Notes: generated by a model from the letters alone, not told the origin. Shown: positions 38,184-47,872, counted from the first letter of the stretch. The stretch: 64,000 nt of DNA from Streptomyces sclerotialus (GCF_040907265.1 NZ_JBFOHP010000002.1:4464001-4528000), one strand, 5' to 3'. Program-made: numbers and translations.

Positions 38184-40403
38184 TCACCCGTTGTGCCCGC
38201 GGCCGTTTCCCCCGCCCGGCCAGCTCCAGCCGCCGTTGTCGCCGCCCCCTATGACGTCGGGCAGGTCCGGCAGGTCGGGGAGGTCGATGCCGCCCCCGCC
38301 GGGCTTGTCGTCCGTGTGGGCCGGTGGCTTGGCACGGTTCTTCTTCTTGCTCTTGGGGTCGCGGATGGGCACCGTGTGGAAGCCCGGCGCGGGCTTCCCG
38401 GCCAGCGCCCCGGCCATCGCGTCCCGCCAGATCGGCCCCGGCACCTGGCCACCGAAGACCTTGTCGTACGGGCGGCCGCCGATGGTGATGTCGACCATCC
38501 GCCGCTTGTGCTCGGGGTCGCCGACCCAGACCGCACCCGCCATGTTCGGGGTGTAGCCCACGAACCAGGCGGCGTAACGGCCGTCCGTCGTACCGGTCTT
38601 GCCCGCGCTCGGCCGGCTGCTGAGCCCGGCCTCCTTGCCGGTGCCGTCCTCGACGACGCCCTGGAGAAGGGTGTTTATGGTGTCGGCCGTCTTCTCCGAC
38701 ATGGCCCGGCGGCAGCTGGTCTGCGGGACCTTCATCGCCTTGCCGTCCGGGCCGGTGATCGACTCGATGGCGACCGGCGTGCAGTACTCGCCGCGGTTGG
38801 CGAACGCGGCGTACCCCGCGGCCATGGTCAGCGGCGACATCTCCTGCGTGCCCAGAGTGATAGACGGGACCTGGTCGATCTCCTTGCCGTCGGCGCGCTT
38901 GATGCCCATCCGGTCGGCCATCTTCGTGACCGGGCAGATGCCGATGTCGCTGATCAGCGACACGAAGTAGGTGTTGACCGACTTGGCGGTCGCCTCCTTC
39001 ATGCCGTACGGGCCCTTCTCGCTGCTGTTCTCGTTCTCCACCGGGGCGCTGCCGTTCCACATGCCCTTACAGGTGGAGACCGGGCTCGGGTACTGCATGC
39101 GGTACGGGGACGGGTAGACCTTGTCCGGGCTGACGCCCTGCTCGATCGCGGCCGCCGCGATCACCGGCTTGAAGGTCGAACCGGGCTGGTATCCGGCGCC
39201 GCCGCCCATGTCACCGTCCACGGACAGGTTCATCTGGGTCTGGTTGCCCTTGAAGCCGTACGGCCGGGACTGGCCCATGCCGCGAATCTTGCCCGTGCCC
39301 GGCTCGACCAGCGCCGCCGCGGTGGCGACCGGGTCCGAGTCGTACACGTGATCGCTGACCGACTTCTGCACCGCCTTCTGGGCCTGCGGGTCCAGCGTCG
39401 TACGGATCGTCATGCCGCCGCGCTGCCAGCGGGCCAGCCGGGCCTTGGGCGTCTTGCCGAAGACCGGGTCGTTCAGGAAGGCCTCGCGGACGTAGTCGCA
39501 GAAGAACCCGGCACCGTCGACGGCGGTGATGCAGCCGTTGCGCGGGGTGCTGAGGTGCAGCTCGATCGGCTTCTTGGCGGCGGCGTCGGCCTGCGCCCGG
39601 GTGATGTCGTGGACGTCGGCCATCCGCTGCAGCACGGTGTTGCGCCGCTTGGTGGCCTCCTCCGGGTCGTTGACCGGGTCGTACCGGCTCGGCGACTGGA
39701 CGATGCCGGCCAGCAGCGCGGCCTCGGGGAGGTCCAGGTCCTTGGCGGACTTGCTGAAGTACCGCTGGGCCGCGGCCTCGACGCCGTACGCCTGCTGCCC
39801 GAAGAAGGTGATGTTCAGGTAGTTCTGCAGGATCTTCTTCTTGCCCAGCTCCTTCTCGACCTGTATCGCGTACTTCAGCTCGCGCACCTTGCGGCCGATG
39901 GTCTGCTGGGTGGCCTCCGCGACCTTGTCCCGGTCGTTGCCCGCCTCCTCGACGAAGACGTTCTTCACGTACTGCTGCGTCAGCGTCGAGGCACCCTGCG
40001 AGACCCCGCCGGACTGCGCGTTCTTGTTGACCGCGCGCAGGATGCCCTTCATGTCGACCGCGCCGTGCTGGTAGAAGCGCGAGTCCTCGATCGCGACGAT
40101 CGCCTTCTGCATGTACGGGGAGATGTCCTTCAGCTCCACCACCTTGCGGTTACGGAAGTAGACCTTGGCGATCTCGCCGCCGTTCGCATCCAGGATCTTC
40201 GTCTGCTGGCTGAGCGGCGGCGTCTTCATGTTGGCCGGGATCTCGTCGAATCCCTCGACCGTCCCCTTGGCGGCGAGGCCCAGCGCGCCGGCGGCAGGGA
40301 GGGCCAGTCCCGCCAGCACAGCTCCGGCCAGGACGCTGACGCCGAGGAACTTCGCGGCCTGCTGGGTCGCGGTGAGGCCGCCACCGTCGCGCTTCTTACC
40401 CAT
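38184..40403 (-). CDS. Class A penicillin-binding protein (transglycosylase/transpeptidase)
   Basis: Bifunctional peptidoglycan synthase of 739 residues. One membrane helix lies at about residues 18-46. The glycosyltransferase domain has the catalytic EDSRFYQHGAVD (E106) and GASTLTQQYVKN. The transpeptidase has the active-site SxxK S409-TFK in QPGSTFKP, SVN at 475-477 and KTGTT near residue 595. The tail is Lys- then Gly-rich and disordered. Position next to wblA is conserved in Streptomyces. Confidence 0.95.
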   Translation of the reverse strand: MGKKRDGGGLTATQQAAKFLGVSVLAGAVLAGLALPAAGALGLAAKGTVEGFDEIPANMKTPPLSQQTKILDANGGEIAKVYFRNRKVVELKDISPYMQKAIVAIEDSRFYQHGAVDMKGILRAVNKNAQSGGVSQGASTLTQQYVKNVFVEEAGNDRDKVAEATQQTIGRKVRELKYAIQVEKELGKKKILQNYLNITFFGQQAYGVEAAAQRYFSKSAKDLDLPEAALLAGIVQSPSRYDPVNDPEEATKRRNTVLQRMADVHDITRAQADAAAKKPIELHLSTPRNGCITAVDGAGFFCDYVREAFLNDPVFGKTPKARLARWQRGGMTIRTTLDPQAQKAVQKSVSDHVYDSDPVATAAALVEPGTGKIRGMGQSRPYGFKGNQTQMNLSVDGDMGGGAGYQPGSTFKPVIAAAAIEQGVSPDKVYPSPYRMQYPSPVSTCKGMWNGSAPVENENSSEKGPYGMKEATAKSVNTYFVSLISDIGICPVTKMADRMGIKRADGKEIDQVPSITLGTQEMSPLTMAAGYAAFANRGEYCTPVAIESITGPDGKAMKVPQTSCRRAMSEKTADTINTLLQGVVEDGTGKEAGLSSRPSAGKTGTTDGRYAAWFVGYTPNMAGAVWVGDPEHKRRMVDITIGGRPYDKVFGGQVPGPIWRDAMAGALAGKPAPGFHTVPIRDPKSKKKNRAKPPAHTDDKPGGGGIDLPDLPDLPDVIGGGDNGGWSWPGGGNGRGHNG

Positions 40404-40795
40404 GAGGGCACCCTACGTTCTCAATCACCGGACAGGGGCGCATCTGTTCGCTTACTCTGTTCACGCCTGTCACAGCAGCGTGGTTCCGCACCAGCACATC
40501 TCCCTCTTCTGCCGCGGGACCGGTGCCCCGATCGCCCGCTTGCGTCACCTGCGCTCGCCCGTGACCTGTGGGAAACACCCTGAACTGTCCTGCCCTGCCA
40601 GAAAAGCGACGTATGCCCTGCGCTCACTCCGTTGGGTGATCTGCCGCATACGCATAGTCCGTTCGGACCATTCAAGATTGGGCCCGAAGGGGGTGTTGCG
40701 CCCTGCCTGCCTTCCGTAACGTCCTCAACTGGCAACGGTGAATATGCCGCTTGCCGCCGTGGGGGAGCCTCGATTCGGGAGAGGACGGCGCCAGC
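40404..40795. other. Divergent promoter region of the PBP gene and wblA
   Basis: No gene is seen in these 392 bases. AT-richer patches at about 40590-40690 and 40715-40745 likely carry the wblA control region, which in Streptomyces is long. I could not assign a consensus promoter or operator with confidence. Confidence 0.4.
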
Positions 40796-41134
40796 ATGAG
40801 CTGGGTAACCGACTGGAGTGCACAGGCAGCCTGCCGCACGACCGATCCGGACGAGCTGTTCGTTCAAGGAGCAGCGCAGAACCGCGCAAAGGCGGTCTGC
40901 ACCGGATGCCCCGTGCGGACCGAATGCCTCGCCGACGCCCTGGACAACCGCGTCGAATTCGGCGTGTGGGGCGGGATGACGGAGCGCGAGCGGAGGGCGT
41001 TGCTGCGCCGCCGCCCGACCGTCACCTCGTGGCGTCGGCTGCTGGAGACGGCTCGTACGGAATACGAACGCAGCGCGGGAATTCTCGTGGACTGCGAAGA
41101 AGAGGAGTACGACAACTTCGCCGCGGTCGGCTGA
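40796..41134 (+). CDS. wblA: WhiB-like iron-sulfur regulator WblA
   Basis: A 112-residue WhiB-family [4Fe-4S] protein. Cluster cysteines are C13, C35, C38 and C44 (TDWSAQAACRTTDPDELF and AKAVCTGCPVRTEC). The turn GVWGG at 56-60 is followed by the basic MTERERRALLRRRP. The size, C-terminus (DNFAAVG) and the PBP/ArsA neighbours match WblA, a global regulator that affects sporulation and antibiotic production. The start ATG gives MSWVTDWSAQ. Confidence 0.93.
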   Translation: MSWVTDWSAQAACRTTDPDELFVQGAAQNRAKAVCTGCPVRTECLADALDNRVEFGVWGGMTERERRALLRRRPTVTSWRRLLETARTEYERSAGILVDCEEEEYDNFAAVG

Positions 41135-41671
41135 GCCGGCCCGTGGCGCCCGGCCGTCAGGCCGGGAAATGAGCACCCGGCGCAGGACCGGCCGGGCCTG
41201 GTGAGCGCCGACTGCGGCATGGCCGCCGGCGCTTGAGTCGGCGCGCGGTCACCGCGTTCACGAGCGCGGTGGAAGTGCGGCACGTGATGGTGGCTTCGGC
41301 CGCCGTCGTGCACCCTCGCACGGAGGACGGCGCGGGTTGTGCCGCCTCGCGTCACGTCACCATGCCTGAGCCGATGCCGTACCGGGACGCGGAAGCCAGG
41401 TCGGCTTTCCGCACTCGCCGATGCGGGGCCTCCCCACCCCTCTCCCTCCGGCATGCCGGGCCTTACGTCGGCTTGCACCGGCCGTCTTACCGCCTGGGCT
41501 CTCTTGCCGTCGCGCGAGCGGTACGTGCCGACGCCACCATGCGAGTGGTACGTGTCGCGGGCGTGCCGACGGGTGCCGCGGGGCTCAGCCCGGTGCCCTT
41601 ACGGGCCGCCGGCCGTGCCCGAGCAGGCGCACGCCGAGCAGGGCACGTGCCCGAAAGGGCAGGACCGCTGG
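41135..41671. other. Intergenic region between convergent wblA and ArsA genes
   Basis: Apart from a small terminator at 41149-41166, no gene, RNA or repeat could be supported in these 537 bases. Open frames exist in both strands but lack domain or start evidence. Confidence 0.45.
41149..41166 (+). terminator. Probable wblA terminator
   Basis: A 7-bp stem CCCGGCC/GGCCGGG with a GTCA loop, 14 bases past the wblA stop, is followed by AAATG. Confidence 0.5.
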
Positions 41672-43048
41672 CTAGCTCGCGTCGTCGTACGCCTCGTCGG
41701 CGTGCCCGGACGCGAGGCGGTCGCCGATCTCCCGCAGCCCCGCGACGTCATGGACGTCACCGGGCAGCGCGGCGATCTCGGCCACCGGTACCTCCGGGTG
41801 CAGCGCGGTGAAGCGGTCGCGGGTGCGCCGCTCGCGCGCCAGAACCTGCATGCGTTCGGCGTGCAGGGTCAGCAGGCCGGCGGCGAGTCGCGCCGACCGG
41901 GCCTCGGGGGACTGCTTCGATTCGGGAGTTACGGAGGGATCGTGCTCTTGCAGCGCCGGCGCAGCGGGGGAGGGAGCGTCGGCGGTACGTGATCCAGCCT
42001 TCCCGCCTCCGAGATCCACAATTCCGCCCTCGTCAAGATTTTCGGCGTCTTCCCCGTCCACCGAAGCGGAATCTTCTGCTCCGGCCAGGTCGGTCAGCGC
42101 CTCGGCCGCCGCCAGCGCCCGCTCGGCGCTCAACTGGTCGGCCCCGCTGCCGTGTACGCGGTTCAGCACGAGGCCGGCCAGCGGCATCTGTTCGGCGGCC
42201 AGCCGCTCCACGAAGTACGCCGCCTCGCGCAGCGCGTCCCGCTCCGGCGCGGCCACCACGAGGAAGGCCGTACCGGGTGCCTGCAGCAGCCGGTACGTGG
42301 CGTCCGCGCGGGTGCGGAAGCCGCCGAACATGGTGTCCATGGCGGCCACGAACGTCTGGACGTCCTTGAGCAGCTGGCCGCCCATCAGCTTGCTCAGCGT
42401 GCCGGTCATCATCGACATGCCGACGTTGAGGAACTTCATCCCGGCCCGGCCGCCGACCTTCGCGGGCGCCATCAGGACGCGGATGAACTTGCCGTCCAGG
42501 AAGGACCCCAGCCGCTTGGGCGCGTCCAGGAAGTCCAGCGCGGACCGGCTCGGCGGGGTGTCGACGATGATCAGGTCCCACTCGTCGCGGGAGCGCAGCT
42601 GGCCCAGCTTCTCCATGGCCATGTACTCCTGCGTGCCGGCGAATCCGGCCGACAGGGACTGGTAGAAGGGGTTCTCCAGGATGGCCCTGGCCCGCTCCTT
42701 GTCCGCGTGCGCCTCGACGATCTCGTCGAACGTGCGCTTCATGTCCAGCATCATCGCGTACAGCTCGCCGCGGCCTTCGGGGCCGCGTACGTCCTTGACC
42801 TGCCGCGGGATGTTGTCCAGCTCGGAGATGCCCATCGACTGCGCGAGCCGGCGGGCCGGGTCGATGGTGAGGACGACGGCCCTCCGGCCGCGCTCCGCCG
42901 CGCGGACGCCCAGCGCGGCCGCCGTGGTGGTCTTCCCGACGCCGCCCGCGCCACAGCAGACGATGATGCGGGTCTGCGGGTCGTCGAGCAGCGTGTCCAC
43001 GTCCAGATGCGGAGCCGAAGCGTCCAAGGTCGTGTACTCCGATGTCAT
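41672..43048 (-). CDS. ArsA family ATPase
   Basis: P-loop ATPase of 458 residues related to arsenical pump ATPase and Get3. The deviant Walker A is GAGGVGKTTTAAALG near residue 32, with the DTPPSRSALDFLDAP segment downstream. A variable acidic insert lies near residues 325-385 (EDSASVDGEDAENLDEGG). Paired with another ArsA-type ATPase upstream by an ATGA overlap. The pair is conserved beside wblA; no arsenic genes are nearby, so arsenic export is unlikely. Its real cargo is not known. Confidence 0.9.
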   Translation of the reverse strand: MTSEYTTLDASAPHLDVDTLLDDPQTRIIVCCGAGGVGKTTTAAALGVRAAERGRRAVVLTIDPARRLAQSMGISELDNIPRQVKDVRGPEGRGELYAMMLDMKRTFDEIVEAHADKERARAILENPFYQSLSAGFAGTQEYMAMEKLGQLRSRDEWDLIIVDTPPSRSALDFLDAPKRLGSFLDGKFIRVLMAPAKVGGRAGMKFLNVGMSMMTGTLSKLMGGQLLKDVQTFVAAMDTMFGGFRTRADATYRLLQAPGTAFLVVAAPERDALREAAYFVERLAAEQMPLAGLVLNRVHGSGADQLSAERALAAAEALTDLAGAEDSASVDGEDAENLDEGGIVDLGGGKAGSRTADAPSPAAPALQEHDPSVTPESKQSPEARSARLAAGLLTLHAERMQVLARERRTRDRFTALHPEVPVAEIAALPGDVHDVAGLREIGDRLASGHADEAYDDAS

Positions 43049-44127
43049 ATCGGTCCCTGTGTCCGCAGGTCCCGGGCCAGCCGGTAGAGCCCCGCGAGGT
43101 CGACGCCCTCGGGGAGCTGCTCCAGTTCGTACGTGGGCAGCCCGAGCCCGGTGATCTCGGTGTGTTCCGCTCGCTCCAGCGCGACCCGCTCGGCGTGCTC
43201 GCGGGCCTGCTCCAGCAGCGGATCGATGAGCCGTTCCACCCGCCCGTCTCCCGCCACCGCCCCGGCAGGAGGCGCTGCGCGCCGCCCCTCCTTGTCGTCG
43301 CCACGGCGCGCCCCGCCCAGGCCCGCGCTGGACAGCGCCGCGGCGATGCCCGCGCGGGCGCCGTTCGCTGCCAGGTCCACCTCGTCGGGGTCGAGCACGG
43401 GCGGCCGGACCATGTTGATGACCACGCCGCCCACCGGGAGGCCGGCGGCGCGCAGTTCGGCGACGCCGTCCACGGTCTCCTGGACCGGCATCTCCTCCAG
43501 CAGCGTCACCAGGTGGACGGCCGTCTCCGGCGACTTCAGCACCCGCATCACGGCCTGCGCCTGATTGTGGATCGGCCCTATCTTGGCCAGCCCGGCCACC
43601 TCGTCGTTGACGTTCAGGAAGCGCGTGATGCGGCCCGTGGGCGGCGCGTCCATGACGACCGCGTCGTACACGAAGCGCCCGTGCTTGTCCTTCCTGCGGA
43701 CGGCCTCGCACGCCTTGCCGGTCAGCAGGACGTCCCGCAGACCCGGCGCGATGGTCGTGGCGAAGTCGATGGCGCCGAGCTTCTTGAGGGCGCGCCCGGC
43801 ACCGCCGAGTTTGTAGAACATCTGGAGGTAGTCCAGCAGCGCGCGCTCGGCATCGATGGCCAGCGCGTGCACCTCGCCCGCCCGTCTCCCGCCACCGCCC
43901 CGGGAGGAATCGCTGCGCGATGCCCCTGCTGAATCAGGAGCTACGGCGATCTTGCGCTCCTCATAGGGCAGCGCCTCGGTCTCGAACACTTGGGCAATGC
44001 CCTGCCGGCCCTCGACCTCGACCAGGAGGGTGCGCCGTCCCTCCGTGGCCAGGGCGAGGGCGAGGGCGGCGGCGACCGTGGTCTTGCCGGTACCGCCCTT
44101 GCCGCTGACGACATGGAGCCTGCTCAC
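43045..44127 (-). CDS. ArsA family ATPase (upstream partner)
   Basis: A 360-residue P-loop ATPase. The N-terminus MSRLHVVSGKGGTGKTTVAA contains the signature KGGTGKTT Walker A, followed by the MDAPPTGRITRFLNVNDEVA segment. Two Gly/Arg-rich inserts (near residues 68-82 and 270-290) are not part of the family core and look locally expanded. It overlaps the second ATPase by 4 bases; the two probably form a heteromeric complex (inference). It is divergent from DUF4177-ridA. Confidence 0.9.
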   Translation of the reverse strand: MSRLHVVSGKGGTGKTTVAAALALALATEGRRTLLVEVEGRQGIAQVFETEALPYEERKIAVAPDSAGASRSDSSRGGGGRRAGEVHALAIDAERALLDYLQMFYKLGGAGRALKKLGAIDFATTIAPGLRDVLLTGKACEAVRRKDKHGRFVYDAVVMDAPPTGRITRFLNVNDEVAGLAKIGPIHNQAQAVMRVLKSPETAVHLVTLLEEMPVQETVDGVAELRAAGLPVGGVVINMVRPPVLDPDEVDLAANGARAGIAAALSSAGLGGARRGDDKEGRRAAPPAGAVAGDGRVERLIDPLLEQAREHAERVALERAEHTEITGLGLPTYELEQLPEGVDLAGLYRLARDLRTQGPI

Positions 44128-44288
44128 GCCATGGAGCCTAACCAGTCCACCCGCCGGCTACGCACGAGACGCCGGGCCTGTCGTGTATGCCTCGGTCGGC
44201 GGCGCGCCTCCGGGGGCCGGGAACGCGCATACAGGGGCGCCGCGGACGCGCGTCCTCGGGCGCCGTGTACAGGCATTACGCTCGCCCC

Positions 44289-44450
44289 ATGACGAAGTGG
44301 GAATACGCGACCGTGCCCCTGCTGGTGCACGCGACGAAGCAGATTCTGGACACCTGGGGCGAGGACGGCTGGGAGCTCGTCCAGGTCGTGCCGGGCCCGA
44401 ACAACCCCGAGCAGCTGGTGGCCTACCTGAAGCGGGAGAAGCAGGCATGA
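44289..44450 (+). CDS. DUF4177 domain-containing small protein
   Basis: A 53-residue soluble protein (MTKWEYATVPLLVHATKQIL, then WGEDGWELVQVVPGP). The WEY-start and GWELV pattern is that of DUF4177. ATG at 44289 leaves a short leader. The stop overlaps the ridA start as ATGA. Function unknown. Confidence 0.85.
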   Translation: MTKWEYATVPLLVHATKQILDTWGEDGWELVQVVPGPNNPEQLVAYLKREKQA

Positions 44451-44911
44451 GCCAGGTCGAGGACAAGATCGAGTCGCTCGGCCTGAAGCTCCCCGACGTC
44501 GTGCCGCCGCTGGCCGCCTACCAGCCGGCCGTGCGCTCCGGGAACTACGTGTTCACCTCCGGCCAGCTGCCGATGGTGGACGGTGCCCTGCCCGCCACCG
44601 GCAAGGTCGGCGCCGAGGTCGGTGCCGAGCAGGCCAAGGAGCTGGCCGGCGTCTGCGCGCTCAACGCGCTGGCCGCCGTGAAGTCCGTGACCGGCGACCT
44701 GGACAAGATCGTCCGGGTCGTGAAGGTCGTCGGCTTCGTGGCGTCCGCGCCGGACTTCACCGGCCAGCCCGGCGTCGTCAACGGCGCGAGCGAGCTGCTC
44801 GGCGAGATCCTCGGCGACAAGGGCGTGCACGCCCGCTCCGCCGTGGGCGTGGCGGTCCTGCCGGTCGACGCGCCGGTCGAGGTCGAGATCCAGGTCGAGA
44901 TCGCGGACTGA
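44447..44911 (+). CDS. RidA family protein (YjgF/YER057c/UK114)
   Basis: A 154-residue RidA-like protein. Members hydrolyse reactive enamine/imine intermediates or have other roles. The segments NYVFTSGQLPMVDG and ALNALAAVKSVTGDLDKIVR are family features. The usual catalytic Arg near the C-terminus (in R-x-A-V-x-V) is R126 within HARSAVGVAVLPVDAPVEVE. It is coupled to the DUF4177 gene, and a strong terminator follows. Confidence 0.9.
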   Translation: MSQVEDKIESLGLKLPDVVPPLAAYQPAVRSGNYVFTSGQLPMVDGALPATGKVGAEVGAEQAKELAGVCALNALAAVKSVTGDLDKIVRVVKVVGFVASAPDFTGQPGVVNGASELLGEILGDKGVHARSAVGVAVLPVDAPVEVEIQVEIAD

Positions 44912-44933
44912 GCGGCCGGCCCGAGCACGGCTT

Positions 44934-44983
44934 CGAGGGGCGGTACGGAACGCGGCGCGCGCTGCGGACCGTGCCGCCCCTCG
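44934..44983 (+). terminator. Terminator of the DUF4177-ridA operon
   Basis: A 15-bp stem CGAGGGGCGGTACGG pairs with CCGTGCCGCCCCTCG (one G-T wobble) around a 20-base loop and is followed by CGTCTTC. Confidence 0.75.
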
Positions 44984-45135
44984 CGTCTTCAGGCCCGCGC
45001 GCTCGCCACCCCTCTCGCCTACGGGGCCCCTCGCCCACCGCCCCCCTCGTGCGCCCGGGAGATCGGCCTCTGTGGAGATCGTCCGGCGGTCGGCGCCCCC
45101 TCGAACATCCGCGCACGAACGCATAGCATCCGGCC

Positions 45136-46053
45136 ATGTCGACGACGACCAATGGCCAGTGGTACCCGCCCGAATGGCCGGACCGGATCCGGGCCCTCGC
45201 CAGTGGGGAGCTGACGCCGGTCACGCCCCGAAGAGCGGCGACCGTCATGCTCCTGCGCGACTCCGGCCACGGCCCGGCCGTCCACATGCTGCGCCGGCGC
45301 GCCTCGATGGCCTTCGCGGGCGGCGCGTACGCGTATCCGGGCGGCTCCGTCGATCTCCGGGACGAGCGGCCGGTCGCCTGGGCCGGGCCCGCGCGAACCG
45401 AGTGGGCCGCCCGGCTGGACGTCGAGGAGTCCGTGGCACAGGCGGTGGTGTGCGCGGCGGTCCGCGAGACTTTCGAGGAGGCCGGTGTACTGCTCGCGGG
45501 GCCGTCGGCAGACACCGTCGTGGCCGACACCACCGGGGACGACTGGGAGGCCGACCGCGCCGCTCTGGTGGCCCGTGAGCTGTCGTTCGCCGACTTCCTG
45601 GACCGCCGGGGCCTGGTGCTGCGCAGTGACCTCCTGGGGGCCTGGGCGCGCTGGATCACCCCCGAGTTCGAGCCGCGGCGCTACGACACCTGGTTCTTCG
45701 TGGCCGCGCTGCCCGAAGGCCAGCGCACCCGTAACGCGTCCACCGAGGCCGACCGCACGGTGTGGACCCGGCCCGCCGAGGCGGCGGCCGGCTACGACCG
45801 CGGCGAGCTGCTGATGATGCCGCCGACCATCGCCACGCTGCGCACCCTGGAGCCGTACGGCAGCGCCTCCGAAGCGCTCGCCGCGTCCGCCCGGCAGGAC
45901 CTCACGCCCGTACTGGCGCGTGCGGAGCTCGTCGCGGGCGAGATCGTGCTGAGCTGGCCCGGCCACGAAGAGTTCACCAAACACATCCCCTCGGGCGCGG
46001 CGGCCGGCCACGGTGGCGCCGCGTCCGGCTCCCCCGAAGGGCCCGCCGCATGA
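45136..46053 (+). CDS. NUDIX hydrolase
   Basis: A 305-residue protein with a NUDIX fold. The Nudix helix appears as AVRETFEEAGVLL (REx2EE core), separated from the GGAYAYPGGSVD segment by an insertion longer than usual. The C-terminus is Ala/Gly-rich. It overlaps an MBL-fold gene by 4 bases. This NUDIX-MBL pair before crp is conserved in Streptomyces. The substrate is not evident. Confidence 0.88.
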   Translation: MSTTTNGQWYPPEWPDRIRALASGELTPVTPRRAATVMLLRDSGHGPAVHMLRRRASMAFAGGAYAYPGGSVDLRDERPVAWAGPARTEWAARLDVEESVAQAVVCAAVRETFEEAGVLLAGPSADTVVADTTGDDWEADRAALVARELSFADFLDRRGLVLRSDLLGAWARWITPEFEPRRYDTWFFVAALPEGQRTRNASTEADRTVWTRPAEAAAGYDRGELLMMPPTIATLRTLEPYGSASEALAASARQDLTPVLARAELVAGEIVLSWPGHEEFTKHIPSGAAAGHGGAASGSPEGPAA

Positions 46054-46880
46054 CCGACGCAGCCGCACTCCCCGGCCAGCCGCGCGGCGGCGTCATCTCG
46101 GGCGCCGCGACCGCCCGCGCGCACTGCGTACTGGCCCCGAACCCGTCCGCGATGACCCTGGACGGCACCAACACCTGGATCGTCGCCGAGCCGGACTCCG
46201 ACCGCGCCGTGGTCATCGACCCGGGGCCGCTGGACGAGGGGCACCTGAAGACGGTCGTCGACACCGTCGAGAGGGCCGGCCGGCGCGTCGAGCTCACCCT
46301 GCTCACTCACGGGCACCCCGACCACGCCGAAGGCGCCGCCCGCTTCGCCGAGCTGACGCGTACGCCCGTACGGGCCCTGGACCCCGCGCTGCGCCTCGGG
46401 GACGAGGGCCTCGCCGCGGGGGACGTGATCACGACCGGCGGCCTGGAGCTGCGCGTCGTGCCCACGCCGGGGCACACCGCCGACTCGCTCTCGTTCCACC
46501 TCCCGGCCGACGCGGCGGTGCTGACCGGTGACACGGTCCTGGGGCGGGGGACGACCGTGGTGGCGCATCCGGACGGCCGTCTCGGCGACTACCTGGACTC
46601 GCTGCGGCTGCTGCGCTCCCTGACGGTCGACGACGGCGTGACCACGGTCCTGCCGGGACACGGGCCGGTGCTGAACGACGCGCAGGGCGCCGTGGAGTAC
46701 TACCTGGCGCACCGGGCCAAGCGGCTCGCCCAGGTGGAGACCGCGGTCGAGGCGGGGCACCGTACGGCCGCCGACGTCGTCGCCCACGTGTACGCCGACG
46801 TCGACCGCTCCCTGTGGCCCGCGGCCGAGCTGTCCGTACGGGCGCAGCTGGAGTACCTGGGGGAGCACGGCCTGGTCTGA
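46050..46880 (+). CDS. MBL-fold metallo-hydrolase (LACTB2-like)
   Basis: A 276-residue metallo-beta-lactamase-fold enzyme. The zinc motif is THGHPDHAEG, followed by PTPGHTADS, TGDTVLG and LPGHGPV, giving the full set of metal ligands. The C-terminal helical part (AHRAKRLAQVETAVEAGHRT) matches the LACTB2-like group, some of which are RNA endonucleases. The ATGA overlap couples it to the NUDIX gene; a terminator lies 63 bases downstream. Confidence 0.9.
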   Translation: MTDAAALPGQPRGGVISGAATARAHCVLAPNPSAMTLDGTNTWIVAEPDSDRAVVIDPGPLDEGHLKTVVDTVERAGRRVELTLLTHGHPDHAEGAARFAELTRTPVRALDPALRLGDEGLAAGDVITTGGLELRVVPTPGHTADSLSFHLPADAAVLTGDTVLGRGTTVVAHPDGRLGDYLDSLRLLRSLTVDDGVTTVLPGHGPVLNDAQGAVEYYLAHRAKRLAQVETAVEAGHRTAADVVAHVYADVDRSLWPAAELSVRAQLEYLGEHGLV

Positions 46881-46942
46881 AGGACGGGTCCCGGCCCGGA
46901 ACCGCATGGCCCGGGGTCACGCGTACGACCGGGGGCCGCGCA

Positions 46943-46977
46943 TACGAAAGGCCCCGCCGGAGCGGGGCCCTTTCGTA
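46943..46977. terminator. Terminator between MBL gene and crp
   Basis: TACGAAAGGCCCCGC pairs with GCGGGGCC-CTTTCGTA (one bulged C) around CGGA, leaving the T-rich CCCTTTCGTA. It lies between two convergent genes. Confidence 0.8.
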
Positions 46978-47015
46978 GGTGCCGCGTCACGCGTCTGCGC
47001 GTACGGGGCGGTGCG

Positions 47016-47690
47016 TCAGCGGGAACGCTTCGCGAGGCGCTCGACGTCCAGGAGGATCACCGCGCGGGCCTCCAGACGCAGCCAGCCACGGCCGGCGAAG
47101 TCCGCGAGCGCCTTGTTGACGGTCTCCCGGGAGGCGCCGACCAGCTGGGCCAGCTCCTCCTGCGTCAGGTCGTGGACGACGTGGATGCCTTCCTCGGACT
47201 GCACGCCGAAGCGGCGCGAGAGGTCCAGGAGGGCGCGCGCCACACGGCCGGGGACGTCGGAGAAGACCAGGTCGGACATCTGGTCGTTGGTCTTGCGCAG
47301 CCGGCGGGCGACGGCGCGCAGCAGTGCCGTGGCCACCTCCGGGCGGGCGTTCAGCCAGGGCTGGAGGTCGCCGTGGCCCAGACCCAGCAGCTTCACCTCG
47401 GTGAGCGCGGTGCCCGTGGCCGTGCGCGGGCCCGGGTCGAAGAGGGACAGCTCACCGATGAGCTCACCGGGACCGAGGACGGCGAGCATGTTCTCGCGGC
47501 CGTCGGGGGAGGTGCGGTGCAGCTTCACCTTGCCGTCGGTGACCACGTACAGGCGGTCGCCCGGGTCCCCTTCGTGGAACAGGGCGTCACCACGGGCAAG
47601 CGTGACCTCGGTCATCGAGGCACGCAGCTCGGCAGCCTGCTCGTCATCGAGCGCCGCGAAGAGCGGTGCGCGCCGCAGAACGTCGTCCAC
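47016..47690 (-). CDS. crp: Crp/Fnr family regulator Crp
   Basis: cAMP-receptor-type global regulator of 224 residues. The N-terminal cyclic nucleotide domain shows GDALFHEGDPGDRLYVVTDG and the phosphate-binding region PGELIGELSLFDPGPRTATG. The C-terminal winged helix recognition segment is TQEELAQLVGASRETVNKAL. The GTG at 47690 is preferred because it has AAGGAG 7 bases upstream, and the length then equals Streptomyces Crp. An ATG at 47711 is possible. It is divergent from nth. Confidence 0.95.
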   Translation of the reverse strand: MDDVLRRAPLFAALDDEQAAELRASMTEVTLARGDALFHEGDPGDRLYVVTDGKVKLHRTSPDGRENMLAVLGPGELIGELSLFDPGPRTATGTALTEVKLLGLGHGDLQPWLNARPEVATALLRAVARRLRKTNDQMSDLVFSDVPGRVARALLDLSRRFGVQSEEGIHVVHDLTQEELAQLVGASRETVNKALADFAGRGWLRLEARAVILLDVERLAKRSR

Positions 47691-47872
47691 GAGTTCTCTC
47701 CTTGTCGACATGCTCCGGGTGACGTAGGTCCCCATCATGCCGGAATGCAAAACAGTGCGATCAATCACAAGGATGCCGGACAGGTGTCCGCCGCCATAAG
47801 GCAGGGGGCCGATTGGGGGCGCGATTCCTGGCGATCGGGCCGGATGTCGGTGGGTGGCCTTAGTCTGGCCGA

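Noticed and set aside
41672..44127. Arsenic resistance operon from the ArsA-type ATPases
   Set aside because: No arsB, arsC, arsR or arsD is present and the pair sits in the conserved wblA neighbourhood.
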